Assembly (NCBI GenBank): GCA_963966275.1
Contig: CAWZYQ010000178.1
Location: 1-7,035, forward strand
DNA: 7,035 nt
Direction of reading: 5' to 3'
From: UBA10427 sp003500135
Lineage (GTDB): Bacteria > Bacteroidota > Bacteroidia > Cytophagales > Cyclobacteriaceae
The notes beneath the pieces were generated by a model, which saw only the letters and a list, made by a program, of their open reading frames with translations, was not told the origin of the DNA and ran no database searches. Shown piece by piece: positions 1 to 5,707 of the stretch. Made by a program: the position numbers and the translations under genes. The first letter of the stretch is position 1; each line of letters begins with the position of its first letter.

Positions 1-38
1 CGTCAAATATTGATGAACTTAAAACAAGATTGTGTAAC

Positions 39-69
39 TTGACAAAGTAGGACTATCTATATATCTATT
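39..69 (+). promoter_or_regulatory. Possible promoter of the small lipoprotein gene
   Basis: TTG at 39-41 (within TTGACA, 39-44) is followed after 20 bp by TATCTATT at 62-69, a partial match to the Bacteroidota -7 box TAnnTTTG. The position would leave a leader of about 30 nt before the ATG at 105. The -7 half is weak and the region is A+T rich, so this could be chance. Confidence 0.22.
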
Positions 70-104
70 TTTAAATCGAATTGTTGGTCAAACGTATAAA
101 TGAT

Positions 105-263
105 ATGAAAAAAGCTTGGTTTTTAATTGTGGTTTTAGTTGCGGTATTACTGACGTCATGCCACAGCCGAACCTGCCCGACCTATACAAAAGGGCGCTTG
201 GAATTGGATAAGGTACAAGTTCAGGAAAATATAAGTGAGCCACCCGATCGTGCAGATGGTTAA
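105..263 (+). CDS. Small lipoprotein of unknown function (52 aa)
   Basis: The product is a very short predicted lipoprotein. I chose the ATG at 105 because it gives a classical type II signal peptide: basic K2-K3, a hydrophobic core from about W5 to L16, and the lipobox LTSC with the lipidated cysteine at C19. An in-frame TTG at 81 would only add eight polar residues ahead of the signal. The mature peptide would be about 34 residues, with a second cysteine at C24 in a CPTY segment and a polar, charged tail. No acidic residues directly follow C19, so there is no obvious surface-export signal of the kind described for some Bacteroidota; a periplasm-facing location is inferred. No function can be assigned. 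The gene converges on the reductase gene and ends 38 bp before the shared terminator. The signal peptide argues that it is real, although a 52-codon ORF is short. Confidence 0.65.
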   Translation: MKKAWFLIVVLVAVLLTSCHSRTCPTYTKGRLELDKVQVQENISEPPDRADG

Positions 264-300
264 AGAATTTCATAATGTGGGTTAACGCATTTTGACAACT

Positions 301-328
301 AAAAAGGCCGGGAAATCCCGGCCTTTTT
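301..328. terminator. Bidirectional rho-independent terminator
   Basis: This is a perfect 12-bp inverted repeat, AAAAAGGCCGGG at 301-312 and its complement at 317-328, with a 4-nt AAAT loop. It carries a T-run on the + strand side (with more T at 330-336) and, because the stem starts with A5, a T-run on the - strand too. It lies 38 bp after the lipoprotein stop and 36 bp after the reductase stop, so it can end both convergent transcripts. Confidence 0.9.
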
Positions 329-363
329 CATTTTTTAAAATCAACCTTTAAGGCAGTAGTGCC

Positions 364-2688
364 CTAAAGCGTATCACAGTTTCCGGCCAGGCAGGCCAGT
401 TCCTGTGCTGCAGTAGTGTAATCTTCCTGTTCATATCGATAAATTTTACTAAAATCAATATTTGGGAATTTATCGGTCAGCTTTTGATATTCTTCTTTTG
501 AAATATCCTGATAAGGCATTTGATCAAAAGAAGCATCAAACGCCGGCAGGAATGTCATTCCACCAATTTTATCCTGATTTTCCCACGTCCATTTAATGAT
601 GTCAAGCACCTCTTCAGGCTTATATGTTATGGTAACACTTGGATTGTGCTCGGTATAATTGGTTTTACTTCTCAACCAATATTCACATTGCTCAATTGCC
701 GACCTTTGTTCTTTTGTTATGGCTTTATCCGGTGATTTCACTGGAAAATGCACTACCCATGTTGATGCGTTTTCCTTGGTTTGGCCATTTTCCGGATCCA
801 TTGGAACACCTGCATTTTGTAACACTTTAAAAACAGGCGTATGCGCACCTACACGTACATTTCGAATATAATAGTCTGACCATCGCGAGTGAATGCCCGG
901 TGAGCAATTCAACAGTTGCGATGAGTTACCGGAAGGCTTCACGCAAGTAACTGCAGCTGATTTGTTGATGCCTAATAGTTGTGCTACTTTTTCATTAGTC
1001 TCAATCGCAGTTTTACGCAATATGCGCATCGTTTCTTCTTTTTGTACCAATGGGCAGTCCATCTGTCCGTTAATATCAACCCCTAACAGTCGTTCTTCCT
1101 CACAATTTTTCCTCCACTCTTTACGCAAACCAGGGAAGTGGGTGGCTTTCGACTGAATAGTACCAATAATGGTAGCCAATTCCACTTTTTCTTTCAGGTC
1201 TTCCAATGAATCATTTTCACGGGCTACTGCTACCGAAAGATTACAGAACTGGAACGGACGCAATATGATCTCTCCACAAGGATTGGTACCAAATCTTGAT
1301 TCCTTTCTTCTTTCCGGACGTGTATTCACTGCTGCATGACGGTTGAAAATCCCGGGCTCACCGCGTTGTGAATTCACCATATCCAATATAAATCCGGCAA
1401 TTTCAGCTTGTGTCAGCTTTCTTTCCGGCCATACGGCAGAGTTGTTGGCATTCCAGCGCTGATTATTTTTGATCCAGAAATCACCATCTTTACAATGACG
1501 CATTTCTTTGTCGTCATAATCAAACAATGCGATCATGGCTGTTCTACGCACACCACCTGAAACAGCAGCAGCACCAACGGCACACATGATATCATGGGCA
1601 TCCAAAGTTCTTAGGAAACTTCCCTGACGGGCCAGAAGACGCGTTCTGGCAAAATCCAACATTTTTCTCAATGGCTCAGGTCCTGATGCCCGACCTCCTT
1701 TGATCCTCAATACGGCGCCTGCAGGACGAATTTTCGAGTAGTCAAAATGGATATCCCTGCCATCAAACCATATACCCAAACCGGTCCTCAATGCTTCACA
1801 CCATCCATCTGTGGAGTCTTCTATAACGTAGTTAATTGGAGGCAGGCTCTTTTGACGTTTAATTCTCGGGAATTTCTCGATATATTCATTTTCAACACTG
1901 TAACCAACGCCACAGCCACTCATAGAGATCAGCAATGCCTCAACGAATGAATCAATGCTGTCGACCGGCATGTAGGAGCAGTTGTATAAACTGATGTTAT
2001 TCCTTCTTGCAGCCGGACCTGCCATAGCCAGCAAGCGCATTGACGGCATGATCTTCATGTTCAATATTCCTTGTCGTATGCGCTGGTAAGTAAGGGGGGT
2101 AAGTCTGAATTCAGAAAGCTCTTTCAAAAATTCTACGGCACGGTCAACCGTTTCAACCCATGTTTCCCGACGGCCCTGCTCGTAGCTAAAACGTGCATAT
2201 TTGTCGTAAAACTGGAATTTTTGTATTTGCGATGGAAAATATTTGTCGGACTGGTCAAATGCTTTTTTTACATCTTCCGGGACTGGCCGGGTTTCTCGCA
2301 TTTTGGCGTGCTCCGCCCTGTATAGGATATAACGTTTAGCCGCCTCATACTCACCCGCAGCCTGAAGTACCATCTCTACGATATCCTGTACCTGCTCTAC
2401 GTTAGGCACCTCATACTTTGCCGATACTATATTTACTACTTGCTGAGTCAGCTCGTCAGCATCATATTTTTTTGATTCAATGGCCTGAAAACACCTTTCT
2501 ATGGCATTTTTTATCCGTGACGATTCAAAAGGTTCTTTTCTACCATCTCTTTTCACGACTTCAAGCGGTTGCTTGTATTTCACCTGAATGTCCTTCTTTT
2601 GCTTTCCACTATCGGCCGCGCCAGTTGCTTTCTTTGTTGTTTTGGTTTCTTCTGGTTCCACTGATGAGGTTGTGTGTTTTTGATCCAT
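364..2688 (-). CDS. nrdJ: Adenosylcobalamin-dependent (class II) ribonucleoside-triphosphate reductase
   Basis: This cytosolic enzyme converts ribonucleotides to deoxyribonucleotides using a cobalamin-generated thiyl radical, independently of oxygen. Residues 1-40 are a polar K/T/E-rich extension. Residues about 42-132 form an ATP-cone (VVKRDGR at 44-50), the usual overall-activity regulatory domain. The 10-stranded barrel follows. Visible key residues are C237 (first of the reducing pair, in LYNCSY), N469-P-C471-G-E473 (thiyl radical C471 with its Asn and Glu partners), C482 (second of the pair), a VKPSGN loop at 583-588, and the C-terminal shuttle pair C766/C771 reduced by thioredoxin. The NCSY, FCNL and VKPSG contexts resemble the Lactobacillus leichmannii triphosphate reductase more than the diphosphate-type class II enzymes, so NTP substrates are likely but inferred. 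At 774 aa it is slightly longer than the 739-aa Lactobacillus protein, yet shorter between C237 and C471. The start at 2688 follows AAAGGAGG at only 1 nt spacing; the next in-frame ATG (codon 130) would destroy the ATP-cone. Confidence 0.95.
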   Translation of the reverse strand: MDQKHTTSSVEPEETKTTKKATGAADSGKQKKDIQVKYKQPLEVVKRDGRKEPFESSRIKNAIERCFQAIESKKYDADELTQQVVNIVSAKYEVPNVEQVQDIVEMVLQAAGEYEAAKRYILYRAEHAKMRETRPVPEDVKKAFDQSDKYFPSQIQKFQFYDKYARFSYEQGRRETWVETVDRAVEFLKELSEFRLTPLTYQRIRQGILNMKIMPSMRLLAMAGPAARRNNISLYNCSYMPVDSIDSFVEALLISMSGCGVGYSVENEYIEKFPRIKRQKSLPPINYVIEDSTDGWCEALRTGLGIWFDGRDIHFDYSKIRPAGAVLRIKGGRASGPEPLRKMLDFARTRLLARQGSFLRTLDAHDIMCAVGAAAVSGGVRRTAMIALFDYDDKEMRHCKDGDFWIKNNQRWNANNSAVWPERKLTQAEIAGFILDMVNSQRGEPGIFNRHAAVNTRPERRKESRFGTNPCGEIILRPFQFCNLSVAVARENDSLEDLKEKVELATIIGTIQSKATHFPGLRKEWRKNCEEERLLGVDINGQMDCPLVQKEETMRILRKTAIETNEKVAQLLGINKSAAVTCVKPSGNSSQLLNCSPGIHSRWSDYYIRNVRVGAHTPVFKVLQNAGVPMDPENGQTKENASTWVVHFPVKSPDKAITKEQRSAIEQCEYWLRSKTNYTEHNPSVTITYKPEEVLDIIKWTWENQDKIGGMTFLPAFDASFDQMPYQDISKEEYQKLTDKFPNIDFSKIYRYEQEDYTTAAQELACLAGNCDTL

Positions 2689-2722
2689 GCCTCCTTTATT
2701 TTAATACCGTTAACTAAAAAAC

Positions 2723-2884
2723 TTAATTTCTAAATTGCATTTTTCTAATTTGAGGAAATTTACAGAATGCACTTTGCTCGAAATTGTGCCACTTTTTGCA
2801 AGACTTGCTTAAAGGACAACCTTTAAAAACGTGCGAGAACAAATACCTCGAAAAATCGTATCCTAAGCTAGTAAAATCACTCAT
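2723..2884 (-). CDS. Candidate 53-codon ORF upstream of nrdJ (doubtful)
   Basis: An ATG at 2884, immediately preceded by an in-frame TAA, opens 53 codons ending in TAA at 2723-2725, 34 bp before the reductase ATG and in the same direction. The predicted peptide has three cysteines (C23, C29, C41), many aromatic and basic residues, no signal peptide and no family I recognise. There is no Shine-Dalgarno site, which is normal in this phylum. It overlaps the inverted-repeat element at 2773-2843, so the stretch may instead be untranslated leader. An ORF of this size can arise by chance; codon conservation would be needed to accept it. Confidence 0.18.
   Translation of the reverse strand: MSDFTSLGYDFSRYLFSHVFKGCPLSKSCKKWHNFEQSAFCKFPQIRKMQFRN
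2773..2843 (-). repeat. Nested inverted repeats, possible structured leader RNA of nrdJ
   Basis: Read on the - strand, TTTG (2843-2840) and CTCG (2837-2834) pair with CAAA (2776-2773) and CGAG (2780-2777). Inside, CAC plus TTTTT (2833-2831, 2829-2825) pair with AAAAAGTG (2797-2790), leaving one bulged G. The enclosed apex holds two hairpins: AAAGG-TTGT-CCTTT (2824-2811) and GCAA-GTC-TTGC (2808-2798). Together they make a three-way-junction-like fold 85-155 nt upstream of the reductase ATG. Pairing was judged by eye; no known riboswitch class was recognised. Confidence 0.35.
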
Positions 2885-2995
2885 TTAATCAAACAATTTT
2901 AGAAAACATATTCTTCACATTTTTTTAACTACCACACTTCCAAACGTTTAATATCAATTCTTGAATTTTTAATTTAAGTAAGTAAAATACTGATA

Positions 2996-3023
2996 GGCAA
3001 ATTGTATTTTTCCAATTGTTGCC
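2996..3023. repeat. Imperfect inverted repeat (hairpin)
   Basis: GGCAAATTG at 2996-3004 pairs with CAATTGTTGCC at 3013-3023, leaving a 2-nt bulge and an 8-nt loop (9 bp in all). No T-run follows on either strand, so it is not a typical terminator. It lies within the long spacer and its role is unknown. Confidence 0.4.
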
Positions 3024-3087
3024 CCTACTGTGTCTAACTGATATGAATTTCTAATGTTGTCTGAAATAAGGAGGTATTCAATTTCTC

Positions 3088-3110
3088 CAAATAAAATTTG
3101 GTTTTATTTG
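3088..3110. repeat. Perfect A+T-rich hairpin
   Basis: CAAATAAAA (3088-3096) is the exact reverse complement of TTTTATTTG (3102-3110), with a 5-nt loop TTTGG. An alternative shorter pairing, CCAAAT with ATTTGG (3087-3092 and 3096-3101), competes with it. Low G+C makes the stem weak. It lies 40 bp before the 16-codon ORF at 3150. Confidence 0.4.
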
Positions 3111-3227
3111 CACTTAAATTAGATAAGTTCAATTGTCCAAAAGGAACGAATGACCAAAAAAACCCGTTTATTAAGTCTATTCGCCCGTTTTAAATGGTAA
3201 TCTTCATTTCCTTTTTATTAATAACCC

Positions 3228-3256
3228 CAAAAATAATACTTTTACATTCGCTCCAA
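3228..3256 (-). promoter_or_regulatory. Candidate Bacteroidota-type promoter directed at nrdJ
   Basis: On the - strand, TTG (3256-3254) is followed after 18 bp by TATTTTTG (3235-3228), an exact match to the -7 box TAnnTTTG, with spacing in the 17-23 bp range known for Flavobacterium. It is the only exact -7 match I found on this strand between the two genes. If used, it gives a leader of more than 500 nt before the reductase ATG. Confidence 0.35.
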
Positions 3257-3320
3257 TAAAAGTATGCTCCATTCAGGTAAAAAATCATTGACGCGATAAT
3301 GCAAAACTGCGTTTTATAAA

Positions 3321-3328
3321 TAATTTTG
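3321..3328 (+). promoter_or_regulatory. Candidate -7 box for the PAQR gene
   Basis: TAATTTTG matches the Bacteroidota -7 box TAnnTTTG exactly and lies 25 bp before the ATG at 3353. No TTG is found 17-23 bp upstream (the nearest is 30 bp away), so the -33 half is missing. Its presence is one reason to reject the in-frame TTG at 3326 as the start codon. Confidence 0.35.
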
Positions 3329-3352
3329 CCAGCCGATAAATCAAAAAATACC

Positions 3353-3985
3353 ATGATGTCTTATACCACTCATGTTCAGGAAAGAGCCAATGTATTCACC
3401 CATTTGGCAGGGGCAATTTTCGGATTGGTGGCAACTGTTTATCTGGTTTACTTTGCTCAACAAACGGGAGACACCTTTAAAATTGTAAGTGTATGGATTT
3501 ATGGCCTCAGTCTTACCTTATTGTACCTGGCTTCCACAATTTATCACGCGGTTAAAAAAGATAGCTTAAAACGAGCTTTAAGAAAAGTAGACCATTCCGC
3601 CATCTACTTGCTCATTGCAGGCACTTACACACCCTTTACCTTGATATGGCTACGCGAAGGCGGCGGGTGCTGGATTTTCTGGACTGTTTGGTCTCTTGCG
3701 CTGATGGGAATTGCCTATAAAGCTTTTTTTATCAACAAATTTCCGATCATATCCCTCATTTTTTATCTGGCCATGGGTTGGCTGATGGTTATCCGTATAG
3801 ATTTATTACTAGACTTAGTACCCCGCGCTGCATTATACTGGATAGCAGCAGGGGGATTTTGTTATTCGTTCGGAATAATCTTTTATGTCTGGAAAAAATT
3901 GCCCTTCCATCATGCCGTCTGGCACCTTTTTGTGCTGGGTGGAAGTATTTGTCATTTTATGGCCGTACGTTTGAGTGTGATTTAG
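3353..3985 (+). CDS. PAQR / hemolysin III family membrane protein
   Basis: This inner-membrane protein of the PAQR (adiponectin receptor-like, 'hemolysin III') family has about seven helices, at roughly 18-38, 46-65, 80-100, 106-124, 131-149, 158-180 and 188-207. Numbering is from the ATG at 3353 (210 aa); the ATG at 3356 is equally possible. The family motifs are present: E10-x2-N13-x3-H17 at the start of helix 1, S61-x3-H65 at the end of helix 2, D80 in DHSAIYLLIAGTYTP, and H187-x3-H191 in HHAVWHLF, followed by H201. By analogy with the adiponectin receptors, H65, H187 and H191, with D80 nearby, should form a zinc site, suggesting a metal-dependent lipid amide hydrolase-like activity. The bacterial function is not settled, and 'hemolysin' is a historical name. 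The length is typical. The in-frame TTG at 3326 is rejected because it sits in a -7-like box. The stop overlaps the convergent peptidase gene by 4 bp. Confidence 0.9.
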   Translation: MMSYTTHVQERANVFTHLAGAIFGLVATVYLVYFAQQTGDTFKIVSVWIYGLSLTLLYLASTIYHAVKKDSLKRALRKVDHSAIYLLIAGTYTPFTLIWLREGGGCWIFWTVWSLALMGIAYKAFFINKFPIISLIFYLAMGWLMVIRIDLLLDLVPRAALYWIAAGGFCYSFGIIFYVWKKLPFHHAVWHLFVLGGSICHFMAVRLSVI

Positions 3986-5694
3986 ATCTTATTCAGTTCT
4001 GATTTAACAAACTCGATTAATTCTTTGATATAGCTGCGGCTAAAATCAAACTTAATATTGGCAGCTTCATAAATTTCTGGGATCGAACGGGTATAACCCA
4101 GTTTTAGTGCATTGAGATAACCTTCCAAACCTTTTTCCCCATTCTCTTTGTAATTCTTCCAAACAGCTATGGCGCCCAACTGTGCGAATCCGTATTCAAT
4201 ATAGTAGAATGGCACCTCATAAAGGTGGAGTTGCTTTTGCCAGGTATTTGCCCTGAATGCTTCTAAACCACTCCAGTCCGTTACGTCATCAGTGAACTCG
4301 TCAAAGATGCGCTCCCAGGCATCATATCGATCTTCTTCACTGTGATCAGGGTGTTCGTATATCCAGTGCTGAAACTTATCGATCAAAGCCACCCATGGCA
4401 AGGTATCAATTACCTGTTCCAGGTGTGCTTTTTTGGCCCTTTTCAATGATTCCTCATCTTCAAAAAACAAATGCCACTGATCCATGGAGATAAGCTCCAT
4501 GGACATTGAAGCCAGTTCAGCCACTTCAGAAGGTGTATGCTTAAAGTCTGTCAACTCCAGATCTTTCGTGATGATAGAATGAACTGCATGTCCTCCTTCG
4601 TGCATTAGAGTAACCATATCGCGAAGGGTTGAGGTAGCATTCATAAATATAAAGGGAACTCCGATTTCGGATAAAGGATAATTGTATCCTCCAGGAGCTT
4701 TGCCTTTTCGAGAACCCAGGTCCAGATGCTTAATATTGCGCATGGTGGTCAGGCACTCTCCCAGGAATGGATCAATTTTGCTAAATACTTCAATGGACTT
4801 TTCTGTTAACTCATCAGTGCTCGAAAATGGTTTCAGAGGATCTTTGCCACTTGGGTCCACTGCTTTATCGTAAGGCCTCAGTGAGTCGAGTTGTAGCTTT
4901 TGCTTGCGCTCTTCTGCGAAATTGTTTAGTAAGGGCACGATTTCTTCTTTCACGGAAGCGTGAAAGTCAAAACAGTCTTGTGGTTCATAATCAAATCTGC
5001 CCATGGCAGTAAACATATAGTCTCGGTAATTGTCAAAGCCTGCATTTTTGGCCATTTGATGGCGAAGATGGATCAATTTGGTGTATAGCTCGTTGAGTTT
5101 ATCATTATCCTGCAGCCTTCGCTTTTGGATTTTCTCATAAGCCTCTTTACGCTTTTCGCGATCTTTTGACTCGAGAATGACGGCAGCCTGCTGTAGTGTC
5201 AACTCATGGCCATCAATCTCTACCGTCATCGCTCCGGTAATATTTCCATATTCCTTGGACAGGTTCGCTGCCTCAGACTTTAACCGGATATTTTCTTCCC
5301 TGAAAACCTGAACGTCTTTTTCCATTTCCCGAATCATGATGCCATACCCTTCCTTTTGTCTCAGATCATCCAAAAACGGGCTTTCCAGAGCTTTTTTATT
5401 CAGTTTATTTGAGAATGGTGCGATTTTGGGTTCGATTTCCGAAATGAAATAGCTGTATGCTTTTTGATATTCTTCATTTGCCGTGTCGCAGGTCATGCGG
5501 ATGTAGCGCCAACCTGCATCTTCAGATATGAAAGCTTCTAATTCGCTGCGGTCTCGAAACCACTGCCGAAGATCATCTGGATTTTTAATATTTCGATCTG
5601 CCAACTCTTCAAAAAAACCGGCGATATCTTCCCAACTATTTATTTGTAATGATTCCGGTAGGTAGGTCCTTTTTACGTCTGTATTTATTTGCAT
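3982..5694 (-). CDS. M3-family oligoendopeptidase (PepF-like metallopeptidase)
   Basis: This is a zinc metallopeptidase of family M3 (oligoendopeptidase F/thimet oligopeptidase fold) that cleaves short peptides, probably in the cytosol since no signal peptide or membrane segment is seen. The zinc motif H365-E366-G-G-H369 is intact, E366 being the catalytic base. By alignment with the EVAS motif of PepF, E393 in AELAS is the third zinc ligand. Upstream, APGGYNYP (333-340) and the segment ending DMVTLM lead into the active-site helix as in the family. Downstream, H490 and tyrosines Y497, Y498 and Y501 (HLYEVPFYYIEYG) occupy the place of the substrate-binding His/Tyr cluster. The long N-terminal part (about 1-300) is helical and charged, as usual for the lid. 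At 570 aa it is of typical family length. It starts 13 bp after the stop of the reductase gene at 5708 and is probably cotranscribed with it. No Shine-Dalgarno site is evident. The exact M3 subfamily is uncertain. Confidence 0.93.
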   Translation of the reverse strand: MQINTDVKRTYLPESLQINSWEDIAGFFEELADRNIKNPDDLRQWFRDRSELEAFISEDAGWRYIRMTCDTANEEYQKAYSYFISEIEPKIAPFSNKLNKKALESPFLDDLRQKEGYGIMIREMEKDVQVFREENIRLKSEAANLSKEYGNITGAMTVEIDGHELTLQQAAVILESKDREKRKEAYEKIQKRRLQDNDKLNELYTKLIHLRHQMAKNAGFDNYRDYMFTAMGRFDYEPQDCFDFHASVKEEIVPLLNNFAEERKQKLQLDSLRPYDKAVDPSGKDPLKPFSSTDELTEKSIEVFSKIDPFLGECLTTMRNIKHLDLGSRKGKAPGGYNYPLSEIGVPFIFMNATSTLRDMVTLMHEGGHAVHSIITKDLELTDFKHTPSEVAELASMSMELISMDQWHLFFEDEESLKRAKKAHLEQVIDTLPWVALIDKFQHWIYEHPDHSEEDRYDAWERIFDEFTDDVTDWSGLEAFRANTWQKQLHLYEVPFYYIEYGFAQLGAIAVWKNYKENGEKGLEGYLNALKLGYTRSIPEIYEAANIKFDFSRSYIKELIEFVKSELNKI

Positions 5695-5707
5695 TTCTCT
5701 TTTGTTC

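Larger units (their letters stand above)
2689..3352. other. Divergent intergenic spacer, 664 bp
   Basis: This long A+T-rich spacer separates the reductase gene (leftward) from the PAQR gene (rightward). It contains a nested inverted-repeat element (2773-2843), two further hairpins (2996-3023, 3088-3110), an 8-bp palindrome AAACGTTT (2942-2949), a candidate 53-codon ORF (2723-2884, -), a 16-codon ORF (3150-3200, +) and promoter-like boxes at 3228-3256 (-) and 3321-3328 (+). No tRNA, recognisable riboswitch core or transposon end is visible. Confidence 0.8.

Noticed and set aside
1..50. Possible C-terminal end of an upstream gene, frame 3, stopping at TAG 48-50
   Set aside because: The 15 residues (ending LKTRLCNLTK) are plausible as a protein tail, but so short an open stretch at the edge cannot be told from chance; another frame is open to 42.
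81..104. TTG start at 81 for the lipoprotein gene
   Set aside because: The ATG at 105 places the basic residues and hydrophobic core exactly as expected for a lipoprotein signal peptide.
520..2717. Several + strand ORFs of 60-99 codons inside the nrdJ region
   Set aside because: They lie antisense to a strongly conserved enzyme and show no domain or signal of their own; they are shadows of its codon pattern.
2942..2949. AAACGTTT palindrome as an operator
   Set aside because: It is a single 8-bp palindrome in A+T-rich sequence with no second copy in the spacer.
3018..3035. TTGCCCCTACTGTGT resembles part of the cobalamin riboswitch core
   Set aside because: Only this fragment fits; no B12-box or other conserved core segments follow, the strand points towards the PAQR gene rather than nrdJ, and a B12-using enzyme is not the usual target.
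3326..3352. TTG start at 3326 for the PAQR gene
   Set aside because: It adds nine polar residues not needed by the family and lies in a -7-like promoter box; ATG at 3353 or 3356 gives the typical length.
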